Source of the DNA: Streptomyces oceani
Lineage (GTDB): Bacteria > Actinomycetota > Actinomycetes > Streptomycetales > Streptomycetaceae
DNA: 64,000 bases
Assembly: GCF_001751245.1 (NCBI RefSeq)
Contig: NZ_LJGU01000130.1
Location: forward strand, 27,953-91,952
Reading direction: 5' to 3'
The notes under the pieces are model-generated. The model was not told the origin of the DNA, did no database searches, and saw only the letters and a program-made list of their open reading frames with translations. Numbering within the stretch: position 1 is the first letter of the stretch; every line of letters begins with the position of its first letter. This document shows, in pieces, positions 1 to 10,500 of the stretch. The position numbers and the translations under genes are program-made.

Positions 1-1
1 G

Positions 2-583
2 GGCGTTTCCGAGCGGGCGCTGGTGGTCGGGGTGGAAACGTTCTCCCGGATTCTCGACCCGACCGACCGCGGCACCTCGACCATCTTCGGTGACGGGGCT
101 GGCGCGGTCGTGCTGCGCGCTGGCCGTCCTGACGAGCTGGGTGCCCTGGGCCCCTGCACGCTGGGCAGTGACGGCGAGGGCGTGGACCTCATCACCGTTC
201 CGGCCGGACCCGAGGCGCGGTACTTCACCATGCAGGGCAAGCGCGTCTTCTGGCTCGCCGTCCAGCGTATGAGCCAGTGCGCGCAGGAGGTTCTGCGCCA
301 GGCCGAGTGGCGTACGACGGACGTCGACCATCTGGTCAGCCACCAGGCCAATCAGCGCATCACCTGGCAACTCGCCGACGAGATCGGCATCCCGCGGGAG
401 CGCAGCGTCAGCAACATCGCGGAGGTCGGCAACACCGCCGCCGCGTCGATACCGCTCGCCCTCGACCACGCTCGGGCCGAGGGTCTGATCAAGGCCGGAG
501 ACCGACTCCTGCTCACCGCGTTCGGCGGCGGCCTCACCTGGGGAGCCGCGGCGCTGCGCTGGCCCGCCGTGGGCCGGGGATGA
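2..583 (+). CDS. redP: beta-ketoacyl-ACP synthase III (FabH-like), RedP, C-terminal part
   Basis: This is the 3' part of a KAS III gene whose beginning lies before the window; the reading frame is open from base 2. The visible part has the glycine-rich IFGDGAGAVVL segment, then SHQANQRI with the catalytic His and SNIAEVGNTAAASIP with the catalytic Asn; the active-site Cys is upstream and not visible. In prodiginine clusters RedP starts the fatty chain by condensing acetyl-CoA with malonyl-ACP (RedQ), which RedR then extends to dodecanoyl-ACP. Identification rests on the KAS III motifs plus the following redO-N-M-L-K-J-I-H-G order. Without that context it could only be called FabH. The stop is followed by a 71-bp gap before redO with no evident terminator. 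Confidence 0.88.
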   Translation, partial: GVSERALVVGVETFSRILDPTDRGTSTIFGDGAGAVVLRAGRPDELGALGPCTLGSDGEGVDLITVPAGPEARYFTMQGKRVFWLAVQRMSQCAQEVLRQAEWRTTDVDHLVSHQANQRITWQLADEIGIPRERSVSNIAEVGNTAAASIPLALDHARAEGLIKAGDRLLLTAFGGGLTWGAAALRWPAVGRG

Positions 584-654
584 GGACACAGGTCGCCGCG
601 CGTCGCCGCAACGAGCCATCGCGTACGGGCTCAAGGACCGAACCGAGGACACCC

Positions 655-918
655 ATGTCTCCAACGAAGCTCATCACCGACTACATCGCCGACGCCTGGA
701 TGGACGGCGATGCGGACGGACTCGAGCCGCACACACCGATCGCGGAACTCAACATCATCGACTCGGCGGGCATCTTCGACCTCGTCCAGTACCTGCAGGA
801 CGAGTTCCGGATCACCGTCCCGCTGCGCGAGGTCTCACTGAGGAACTTCCGGTCCGTGCAGACCATCTGTGACCTGGTCGAGCGACTGCGGAAGGACGAG
901 GGAGGCACCGCGGCATGA
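655..918 (+). CDS. redO: peptidyl carrier protein RedO (prolyl carrier)
   Basis: A stand-alone 87-residue carrier protein. The phosphopantetheine site is Ser37 in NIIDSAGIFDL, inside a normal four-helix carrier length. In the prodiginine pathway RedO holds L-proline loaded by RedM, and the prolyl group is then oxidised to pyrrole-2-carboxyl while bound. It sits between redP and redN, the position of redO in known red clusters, and is read here as the prolyl carrier rather than the fatty-acid carrier RedQ, which normally lies before redP. The ATG at 655 follows a GAGGA element. The stop overlaps the redN start (ATGA), implying translational coupling. The alternative, a fatty acyl carrier, is less likely from gene order. 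Confidence 0.85.
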   Translation: MSPTKLITDYIADAWMDGDADGLEPHTPIAELNIIDSAGIFDLVQYLQDEFRITVPLREVSLRNFRSVQTICDLVERLRKDEGGTAA

Positions 919-2882
919 CCGACGTGGTCAGCAACCAACAGCCGGCGTCCGTTCAGCAGCAGATCGTGGAGATCATCGCCTCCCGCACGCTCTACGACGA
1001 GTCCCACCTCCGGCCGGACAGCCACTTCGAGGGCGAGTTGGGCATCGACTCAGTCATCCTCGAGTCGATCCTGACCTCCGTCCAGGAACAGTTCGCCATG
1101 GAACGCCCCCTTCCGGGAGACCTCACGACCGTCCGGGACCTGGTCGACGCCGTCGTGGACGTCACCGGCGGAGCGTCCGGGGCGCCGGCCGGTACAGCCG
1201 AGTCCGTGGAGCGGGCTGAGCCGACGCCCGCACCGCGGCCGGCCCGGGACGCGGAGGCGACGGAGGGCGCCGACCGGGTGCTGGAAGCCGTCGTCTCCAG
1301 CACGCTCCGGCATACCCAGTACCAGCGCCACCAGCTCGATCTGGACGCCGACTTCGAGGGGGAGCTGGGCATCGACTCGGTGCTCCTCACCGCGATCCTC
1401 ACCGAGGCGGCACAGACCCTGGGCAGGGCCCATCCCGTAGCGGACGGGGACACCACGGAGGTCACGACGCTGCGCGCGCTCGCCGCCCGACTCGCCGCCG
1501 TTCCCGCACCGGGCAGCAGCACTCCGGGCGGCACACCGGACTCCGTGTCGGACGACGCTCCGGGGCGGGAGTCGCCATCCCGGCGGAAGGACACCGAGGA
1601 GGGCTGGGACGGCCGCTCGATGAAGGACTTCGTCGAGCAGCGCGACGCGGACCTCTTCACCAAGACCCGCAGCTTCGGCGTCTACCTTCGCGGACGCGAA
1701 CGGGAACGGCTCTACTGGTACGGAATGCCGCTGCACTCCCGGTGTGCCAACCGCGCGCTCATCTTCGACGAGTTGGCCGGTCGAAAGCGCGAGTTCCTCA
1801 TGTTCGCGTCCAACAACTACCTCGGCCTGGCCAACCATCCCGACGTCGTGCAGGCGGTCTGTGACGCGACTCGTGCGTACGGCGCCACGCACACCGGTTC
1901 CCGGTTCATCGGCGGCACCAACATGCTGCACAAGGAGCTGGAGCGGCGCCTGGCGGCCTTCAAGCAGCGCCCGGCGTGCATCGTCTACCCAGGCGGCTAC
2001 TCGGCGAACCTCGGCTCCATCTCCGCCCTGGTCAAGAGCTACGACACACTGGTGGTCGACAAGCTCAACCACATGAGCATCGCGGACGGGGCCAAGCTCT
2101 CCGGCGCCACACGCCGGATCTACCAGCACAACGACATGCGGGACCTGGAGCGGGTTCTGCGCCGCAACGCCGAACAGACCAGGGGCGGCACGCTCGTCGT
2201 CGCGGACGGTGTGTTCAGCATGCACGGCGACCTCTGCGACCTCCCCGAGATCGTCCGACTGGCCAAGGAGTACGGCGCCCGCGTGATGATCGACGACGCG
2301 CACGCCACCGGAGTCCTGGGGGCCCATGGCGCCGGTACGGCCGAACACTTCGGTCTCAAGGGCGAGGTGGACCTCGAACTGGGGACCATGAGCAAGGCTC
2401 TCGCCGGGATGGGTGGCTTCGTCGTCGGCGAGGAGGAGGTCGTCGAGTACCTGCGCTTCTACTCCAACTCCTACGTCTTCGCCGCCAACGTGCCGGCGGG
2501 CGTCGCAGCCGGGCTCATCGCCTCCATCGACGTGCTGGAGGCCGAACCGGAACGCCTTGAGTCGCTGTGGACGAACATCCGCGTCCTGCGCGGCCTGCTG
2601 CGGGACGCCGGATTCGACCTGGAGAGGTCCGACAGCGCCATCCTGCCCCTGGTCATCGGTGACGAACGCAGGGCGATGGAGATGGGGCGGGCGGTACGCG
2701 CCCGCGGCCTCTTCTGCCAGACGGTCGTCTACCCCGGGGTGCCGATCGGCGACGCGCGCCTGCGGGTCAGCGTGACCAGCGAACACACTCCCGAGGACCT
2801 GGCCCTGGCCGCGGAGATCTTCGTGGACGCCGCGCGGGAGACCGGTGTCCTGCTGTCCGACGGTCGAGCGAGCGGAAGTTGA
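915..2882 (+). CDS. redN: RedN: tandem ACP - alpha-oxoamine synthase
   Basis: 655 residues with two acyl carrier domains followed by a PLP-dependent alpha-oxoamine synthase. Both carriers have an intact GELGIDS site (Ser46 and Ser155). The synthase domain starts near residue 240 and has the family hallmarks: SNNYLGLANHP, VIDDAHATGVLG-like acid and histidine residues, and the Schiff-base lysine at 494 in GTMSKALAGMGG. The PigH/RedN family takes pyrrolyl-2-carboxyl extended with malonyl on the tandem carriers. It condenses this decarboxylatively with serine to form 4-hydroxy-2,2'-bipyrrole-5-methanol. The start overlaps the redO stop by 4 bp, and the stop overlaps the TTG upstream of redM. Confidence 0.93.
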   Translation: MTDVVSNQQPASVQQQIVEIIASRTLYDESHLRPDSHFEGELGIDSVILESILTSVQEQFAMERPLPGDLTTVRDLVDAVVDVTGGASGAPAGTAESVERAEPTPAPRPARDAEATEGADRVLEAVVSSTLRHTQYQRHQLDLDADFEGELGIDSVLLTAILTEAAQTLGRAHPVADGDTTEVTTLRALAARLAAVPAPGSSTPGGTPDSVSDDAPGRESPSRRKDTEEGWDGRSMKDFVEQRDADLFTKTRSFGVYLRGRERERLYWYGMPLHSRCANRALIFDELAGRKREFLMFASNNYLGLANHPDVVQAVCDATRAYGATHTGSRFIGGTNMLHKELERRLAAFKQRPACIVYPGGYSANLGSISALVKSYDTLVVDKLNHMSIADGAKLSGATRRIYQHNDMRDLERVLRRNAEQTRGGTLVVADGVFSMHGDLCDLPEIVRLAKEYGARVMIDDAHATGVLGAHGAGTAEHFGLKGEVDLELGTMSKALAGMGGFVVGEEEVVEYLRFYSNSYVFAANVPAGVAAGLIASIDVLEAEPERLESLWTNIRVLRGLLRDAGFDLERSDSAILPLVIGDERRAMEMGRAVRARGLFCQTVVYPGVPIGDARLRVSVTSEHTPEDLALAAEIFVDAARETGVLLSDGRASGS

Positions 2883-2887
2883 CCAGC

Positions 2888-4504
2888 ATGATCTCCTGGA
2901 CCTCGACCACCCAGCCGTCCCGAGCGGTCGTCCACCTGTCCTCGACGGTCGTGGAGGCCCACGCCGACCGGCCCGCGTTCGTCGGCACCGACCCCGTGAC
3001 GTACGGGGAGTTCAGCCAGCGGGTGGACCTGCTGGCCGCGCGACTGCTCGACCTCGAGGTGCGGCTCGGGGACCGGTTGGCCATCTGGATGGAAAAGAAG
3101 CCTCGATACGCCGAGGCCATCCTCGCCGCCCTGCACGCCGGTTGCGCCTACGTACCGCTCTACGGTGCTCAGCCGATCGGCCGGGTCACGGGCATCCTGG
3201 CGGATTCCGAGCCCACGGTGTTGTTCACCGAACCCACCCGGCTGGACGCGCTGGGACGGAGCGAGTTGCCCGCGTCCCTGCGGGCGATCGTGGTCGACGG
3301 GACCGAAGCACCCGACCAGGTCAGCGGTGTACGGGTGTGGAGGTGGGCGGACTTCGTGCGCCTCGCGGCCGGACGCGTCACCCTGATGCCCACGCCGGCA
3401 CCGGCAGACCTCGCGGCCGTGCTCTACACCTCCGGCTCGACCGGTGCCCCCAAGGGCGTACGACTCTCACACCGCAACCTCACCAACTTCGTCGACTGGG
3501 CCCGTACGGAACTCGATGTCGGAGCTGACGACGTCTTCGCCAACCACGCCTCCTTCAACTTCGACCTCTCCACCTTCGACCTCTTCACGGCCCTGGCCGT
3601 GGGAGCCGCCGTCTGGATCGTCGGTGACGACCAGGTACGGGACGTGTCAGCGCTCTCCGAAGGCATCCGGGAGCACGGCGTCACCGTGTGGTACTCCGTG
3701 CCCTCTGTCCTCAACCTGCTGTCGTCCTCGGGCTGCCTCACCGCCGACACCGTACGAAGCCTGCGGTACGTCCTCTTCGCCGGTGAGGAGTTCCCCGTGC
3801 CGCAACTGAGGGAACTCGTCGGGCGGCTGAGTTCGGCCACGGTCCTCTACAACCTCTACGGACCGACGGAAACCAACGTCTGCACCTTCCACCGGGTGCG
3901 CGACGCGGACCTGCGGCGCGAGGCGCCCGTACCCATGGGAACCGCCATCACGGGCGCGCGGGTGCGAGTGGTGGACCACAACGGACACACGGTGACGGAC
4001 TCCGACACCATCGGCGAACTGATCGTCGAGGGCGAGTGCGTGACCCCCGGCTACTGGCGGCGGGACGGCGAACCGGCCGCCGAAGGCCATGCCCAGGGGC
4101 GGCACCACACCGGCGACCTGGTGAGCTACGACCAGGAGGGCCTGCTCGTCTATCGCGGACGCCGGGACCGGATGGTCAAACTGTCCGGCTACCGCGTCGA
4201 ACTCGGGGAGATCGAGGCCGCCGTGCTCGAGCACCCGGACATCACCGACGCCGCCGTGGTGGTCGAGGGCAGTGGGACACAGGCCCGCCTGGTGCTCTAC
4301 CACACCGTGCGTACGGGAGCCGACGGCCCGAAGCTGCTGCAGATAAAGCAGCACTGCGCCGACCGACTCCCCCACTACATGTTGCCGCACCTGGCAACCC
4401 GCCTCGACCAGCTGCCGCGGAACGCCAACGGGAAGACCGATTACCGCCGTTTGCACCGCGGCCTGGCCCACTCCACCTCAGACCCCGCGGGCACTGCCCG
4501 GTAA
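2888..4504 (+). CDS. redM: L-prolyl-AMP ligase RedM (stand-alone adenylation enzyme)
   Basis: About 538 residues with the full adenylation core: LYTSGSTGAPKG near residue 180, NLYGPTE, HTGD, the GRRDRMVKLSGYRVELGEIE block and the C-terminal NANGKTDY lysine motif. In prodiginine pathways this protein activates L-proline and loads it on RedO. I chose the ATG at 2888, about 9 bp after a GGAAG element. A TTG at 2879 overlapping the redN stop is the in-frame alternative. Substrate specificity is inferred from the cluster, not read from the pocket residues. Confidence 0.9.
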   Translation: MISWTSTTQPSRAVVHLSSTVVEAHADRPAFVGTDPVTYGEFSQRVDLLAARLLDLEVRLGDRLAIWMEKKPRYAEAILAALHAGCAYVPLYGAQPIGRVTGILADSEPTVLFTEPTRLDALGRSELPASLRAIVVDGTEAPDQVSGVRVWRWADFVRLAAGRVTLMPTPAPADLAAVLYTSGSTGAPKGVRLSHRNLTNFVDWARTELDVGADDVFANHASFNFDLSTFDLFTALAVGAAVWIVGDDQVRDVSALSEGIREHGVTVWYSVPSVLNLLSSSGCLTADTVRSLRYVLFAGEEFPVPQLRELVGRLSSATVLYNLYGPTETNVCTFHRVRDADLRREAPVPMGTAITGARVRVVDHNGHTVTDSDTIGELIVEGECVTPGYWRRDGEPAAEGHAQGRHHTGDLVSYDQEGLLVYRGRRDRMVKLSGYRVELGEIEAAVLEHPDITDAAVVVEGSGTQARLVLYHTVRTGADGPKLLQIKQHCADRLPHYMLPHLATRLDQLPRNANGKTDYRRLHRGLAHSTSDPAGTAR

Positions 4505-4520
4505 CCCGACGGAGACGATC

Positions 4521-7500
4521 TTGACTGCACTCCCGATCGAGAGGCTCTGGCAGGGAACCGAACCCACGACGGTCGCCGCCCTGCTGCGGCGTCGGCGGGA
4601 ACTGGCGCCGGACGCGCTCGCCTACCGCTTCCTGCGGTCGGCCGAGGACACCGGTGCCACCCTCACGTACCGCGAGCTGGACCTCCGCGCCCGCACCATC
4701 GCCGCGTACCTGCAACAGCGGGGGCTCGGCGGCCAACCCGTCCTGCTGCTGCACCCGCCCGGGCTCGACTACATCTCCGCGTTCTTCGGCTGTCTGTACG
4801 CCGGAGCCCTCGCCGTGCCCGCCTACCCGCCGCATCGCGCACGGTTCGGGCAGAGCCTCGCCCGACTCTCCGCCGTGGCCCGGGACTCCGGCGCCACCCA
4901 CGCGCTCACCACCCGCGACGTACGGGATACGGCCGAGGCCAAACGCGGCGAACTCGCCACCAGCGGCCTCGACCAGTTGCACTGGGTGGCCAGCGAGCAA
5001 CTGGACACCGCCCAGGCCGAGGCGTGGGAGGCCCCGGGCAGCGATCCCGACGCGCTCGCCTTCCTGCAGTACACCTCCGGCTCGACGGCCGCTCCCAAGG
5101 GAGTGATGGTCAGCAACGGGAACCTGGTGCGCAACCTGCGGGCGATCCACCTGCGGCTGGGTCACGACGAGGAGTCGGGGGTGGTCTCCTGGCTTCCGCC
5201 CTACCACGACATGGGCCTCATCGGTGGCGTCCTCACTCCGCTCTACGGCGGGATCCCCGCCCACCTCCTGGCTCCGCTGACCTTCGTGCAACGGCCGCTG
5301 ACCTGGCTGGAGACGCTGTCCAGCACGGGCGCCTCGACCAGCATCGCGCCCAACTTCGGCTTCGAGCAGTGCCTGTGGCGCGTCACCGAGGAGCAACGAA
5401 ACGGACTCGACCTGAGCCGGTGGCGGGTGGCGGTCAACGGCGCCGAGCCCGTCCGTGCCGACACCCTCGAGCGCTTCGCCGAGACCTTCGCCTCCTGTGG
5501 CTTCGCTCCGGACGCGCTGCTGCCGTGCTACGGCCTCGCCGAGGCCACCCTGATGGTTTCCGGCATCGGAGCGGACCAGCGCTGCACCATCGGTGACTTC
5601 GACGCCGGCGCGCTGGAGACCGGCACCGCCGAACCGCCGCAGACCAGCACCTCCCGCACCACGCGGGCGGTGAGCTGCGGGACCGCCGTCGACGGCGTCG
5701 AGGTGGCCGTCGTGGACTCCCGCACCCAACGTCGTACCCCGGGGGGGACGGTGGGCGAGATCTGGGTATCCGGCCCCGCGGTCGCGTACGGCTACTGGCG
5801 GCGACCGGAAGCGACGGCGGAGACCTTCGGCGCCCGGCTGCACGGCGATTCGGAGAACGACTGGCTACGCACGGGCGATCTCGGTTTCCAACGGGACGGC
5901 GAGCTGTTCGTGACCGGCCGTACGAAGGACGTCGTGATCGTTCAGGGTCGCAATCTCTACCCGCAGGACGTCGAGCTCACCGCCGAGAAGACCACCGACG
6001 GCATCCGCCCCGGTAACGGCGCGGCCTTCGGCGTGCCCACCGAGGCAGGCGAACAGCTGGGCCTGGCCTACGAGCTCAGCGCCCGGCACACCGGCGACCC
6101 CGCGGACCTCCTTGCGGCCCTGCGTACGCGCCTCGCCGAGGAGCACGAGACGACGCCGCACACGATCGTCCTCCTCAAGCCGTCCACCGTACCGGTGACC
6201 ACCAGCGGCAAGATCCAGCGCCAGGCCACCCGGCAGGGCCTGCTCGACCTGGAACTCACCGTCGTGGCGGCGAGCGTCGTACGAGACGTGGCCCCGGCGG
6301 ACACGCGCTCACAGGACGCCCGCCGGGAGGACGCTCCCTCGGCCCCGTCGGCTCTCCCGGCCGCGGAACGACGCTCGCACGTCACCAGGAGCGTGCTGTC
6401 GGCCGTGGCCGAGCAGTGCACAGGCGACGGTCCGCGAGAGGACGAGGAGCGGTCCTTCGCGGAGTTGGGCCTGGACTACGCCGCCCTGCTGGACGTCCTG
6501 CGCACGGTGGAGCGACGCCTCGGTGTACGGCTGCCGGCCGGTGACCTGCTCGTCCGCCCGTACGTGGGTACTCTCGTGGAGCTGTGCCTGCCACCCGAGG
6601 AACCCGCCGGTTCCCCGCCCGGGAGCGAGGAGATCGAGTCCTGGCTGGCCTCCCGGGTCGCCGCCCGGCTCGGCCTGCCGACCTCGACCGTCGACACCAC
6701 CGCACCGTTCGTCTCCCTCGGACTGGACTCCAAGCAGGCCGTGGCACTCGCGGGCGAACTGGGCTGCTGGCTGGGGTCGGATCTCTCGCCCGGGCTGGTC
6801 TTCGACCACCCGACCGTCCGACAGGTGGCCGAGCACCTTGGGCACATCGCGGCGGCGCCCGGGCCCGGTGCCGACGCTCCGTCACCCGAGGCGGCGTCGG
6901 CCGGTTATGCCATACCGGCCGCTCAGGATGCGCTGGCGGCCGGAGCCCGGCCGGCCGACGCCAGCGGGCACGTCGACGCCGCCGAGCCGATCGCCATCGT
7001 CGGAATCGGCTGCCGGTTCCCCGGCGCTCCGGAGGTCAACGGCTACTGGCGGCTGCTGCTCGACGGCCGTGACACCGTGACGGAGACCCCGCTGGACCGT
7101 TGGGACGTCAATGAGGTGAACGCCCCGGCGTACGGCGGATTCCTCGACCATGTCGACGAGTTCGACGCCCGCTTCTTCGGAGTCTCCGCACGCGAGGCCC
7201 AGCGGATGGACCCGCAGCAGCGGCTGCTTCTCGAGGTCGCCTGGCAGACCCTCGAGGACGCCGGGATCGCGCCCGCCCGGCTCGCCGGGACCAACACCGG
7301 CGTCTTCGTCGGCATCAGCAGCCACGACTACGGAGAGCTGCAACTGCCCTATCCGGACAACGTGGACGTCTACTCCGCGACCGGCAACGCCCAGTCGGTC
7401 GCGGCCAACCGGCTCTCCTACTTCTTCGACCTGCACGGTCCGAGCCTCACCGTCGACACCGCCTGTTCCTCCTCGCTCGTCGCCGTGCACGCCGCCTGCC

Positions 7501-10500
7501 AGGGAATCCGTAACGGGGAATGCGACGTCGCCCTCGTCGGCGGGGTGAACCTCATGCTCGCCCCGGGGCTGTCCGCGGCCTTCGCGGACGGCCGCATGCT
7601 CAGCCCCAGCGGGCGCTGCCGCACCTTCGACGACGCCGCCGACGGTTACGTACGCGGCGAGGGCGCCGGGCTGCTGTGCCTCAAGCCGCTCTCCGCGGCC
7701 CGTGCCGAGGGCGACCGGATCTACGCCACCATCCGGGGCTCCGCCGTGGGGCACGGTGGTCGCAGCAACGGCCTCACCGCGCCCAGGGGCACGGCCCAGC
7801 GCGCCGTGATGGCCGGCGCGCTCGCCCGCTCCGGGCTGCTGGCCAATGAGATCGACTACGTCGAGGCGCACGGCACCGGCACGACCCTGGGTGATCCTGT
7901 CGAGTGGGAGGCACTCGCCGACCTGTACGGCCGTGACCGGCCGGCGGACCAGCCCTGTCTGGTCGGTTCGGTGAAGACCAACCTCGGCCATCTCGAAGCC
8001 GCGGCGGGCATCGCGGGGCTCATCAAGGCGGCCCTGGTCGTCCGGCACCGTGAGGTGCCGCCGCTGCTCCACCTCACGACCCCCAACCGCCATCTGGACT
8101 GGGACGGCGCCGGCCTCGCCGTACCCGTACAGCCCTGCGGGCTGCCCAGATCCGCCGGGGAGTCGGCGCGAGCGGGAGTCAGTTCCTTCGGCTTCGGCGG
8201 CACCAACGCGCACGTGATCGTCGAGTCTCCCCCCGCGTCGACCGAAGAGGTGCCATCCGTGACCACGCCACGCCCAGCGCACACGCTGTGCCTGTCGGCC
8301 CGCACCCCGACGGCCCTCACCGCGCTGGCCCAGCAGTACCGTACGCATCTCGCCGCGCACCCCGGCACGTCCCTGGCCGACCTGAGCCACTCGGCGAACA
8401 CCGGCCGGTCGCATCTGCCGCATCGTGCCGCCCTCACCGTGAGCACCCGGGAGGAACTCGACACCGCACTGGACCGGTTGGCCCACGACGAGCCGTCCAC
8501 CGCCGCGGTGCGCGACCACGTGGTGCGGACGTCGCCGCCCAGGGTCGGCTTCCTCTTCAGCGGCCAGGGCACGCAGTACGCCGGTATGGGCCGGGAGTTG
8601 TACGAAGCGCACCCCTCGTTCGCCCGGGCCCTGGACCAGGCGGACGAGACGCTGCGCCCGCTGCTGGGCACCTCGCTCACCGACGTGCTCTTCGACCCGG
8701 CACAGGCCGAGCGGCTACAACGCACACGATGCTGTCAACCGGCCCTGGTGGCGCTCGAGATGGCCCTGGCCGAACTCTGGATGTCCCTCGGAGTACGCCC
8801 CACCGCGCTGCTCGGTCACAGTGTCGGGGCGTTCAGCGCGGCGTACGTCGCCGGCGTGCTCTCCCAGGAGGACGCGCTGCTGCTGGCCGCCGAGCGCGGG
8901 CGCCACATGGACGCGCAGCCAGGCGAGGGCACGATGATCGCGTGCGTCGGCGACCCGGACATCGTCCGCTCGGCCGCCGCCGACTACGCCTCGGTCAGTG
9001 TCGCCGCCATCAACACACCAACTCACGTGGTGCTTTCCGGAGCGGCCGAGGAGATCGCCGAGCTTCGTTCGAGCCTGCCGGAGCGGCAGGTCAGCGTACG
9101 CCCGCTCGCGGTGTCGCATGCCTTCCACTCCAAGCTGATGGCCTCGGCGGCGGCCCCACTGCTGGACGTCGCGGCGGGAGTGCGCTTCCAGAAGCCCCAC
9201 ACACCGTGGATCTCGGATGCCACGGGGCGACTGGTCACCCAGGTCGACGCCGACTACTGGGTGGAGCACATGCTGGGCACGGTGCGGTTCGCCGACGGCT
9301 TCGACGAGATGATGCGGATGGGCTGCACCGCCTTCGTCGAGATCGGACCACATCCCACGCTGCTCAACCTAGGTCGCTCGACGGCTGCCGCCCGTACCGA
9401 GACGCGGGCCGGGGACGTCGAGCACGCCGTCCCCGAGGAGGCGCGCGAACCGGCGGCCCTGTGGCTGCCCTCGCTGCGCCGGGGCAAGGACGAGTGGGTA
9501 ACGCTGCTGCAGTCCCTGGGCCGCCTCCACTGTGCGGGCGGCGAGGTGGACTGGACGGCGCTCGACCGGGAGCACCATCGCAGCCGCGTGCCGCTCCCGC
9601 ACACGGTGTTCGAGCGTCAGCGGTACTGGCTGGCGGCCCCGGAAGGGGCTCCGGCGCGCCCGGCCCCGGTGCCCGTGGGTCCGACCGCCCCACCAGCCGC
9701 GGTCAACGCTCCGCCCACACCACGGTCCGTACGCTCCGTGGTACTCGACGGTGTCTCACTCATCTGTGGATTCCCCGTCGAGCAGATCGCTCCGGAGGCC
9801 AGGATCGGCATGGACCTGGGCTTCGACTCGTTGATGCGTACCGACCTGCAGCGGCGCCTCCAGACGCACTACCCGCACGAGGCGGAGCAACTGCGGGAGG
9901 GACTACCCGAGGACCCCACCGTGTCGGACCTCGTCGAGCGGCTCGAGGCGGCCGGTGCCGCACCAGCGGCCCCTCGGGCCACCGCCCCGCCGGAGCCCGT
10001 CCCGTCCGTGGCCAACGCACCGGCCCCTCCCAGCACTCCGGCGGCTCCGGAGACGGCGCCGCCGCCGGTGAAGCAGGAGAACGCGATTGAGGAGTGGGCC
10101 GAGTACGCCGTCCATCTGGACCGGCTCCAACAGATCGGCAGCAGCGGCGCCAACCCCTACGGCCGGGTTCATGAGGGCTTCAACTCGGGCTCCACCACCA
10201 TTGAGGGACGGCGGGTGATCAACTTCGCGTCCTTCAACTACCTCGCCTTGTCCAACCACCCACGGGTGCGCCAGGCGGCCAAGGACGCCATCGACCGGTA
10301 CGGCACCTCCAGTTCCGCGACCCCACTGCTGTTCGGCGAGACACCGCTGCATCACGAGCTGGACGCCGAGATCGCCGCGTTCCTCGGAGTCGACAGGGCG
10401 ATCGTGTTCGCCGGGGGCCATGCCACCAACGTCGCCGCGGTGGGACATCTCTTCGGTCCCGAAGACCTGGTGGTGCACGACGAGTGGATTCACGACAGCA

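Noticed and set aside
655..918. Calling the small carrier RedQ (fatty acyl carrier)
   Set aside because: It follows redP and directly precedes redN and redM, the known redO position; redQ normally lies upstream of redP.
1050..2786. 578-codon open frame on the - strand opposite redN
   Set aside because: A mirror frame of a GC-rich gene; its codon use and residue composition are not natural, while the + strand has clear domain motifs.
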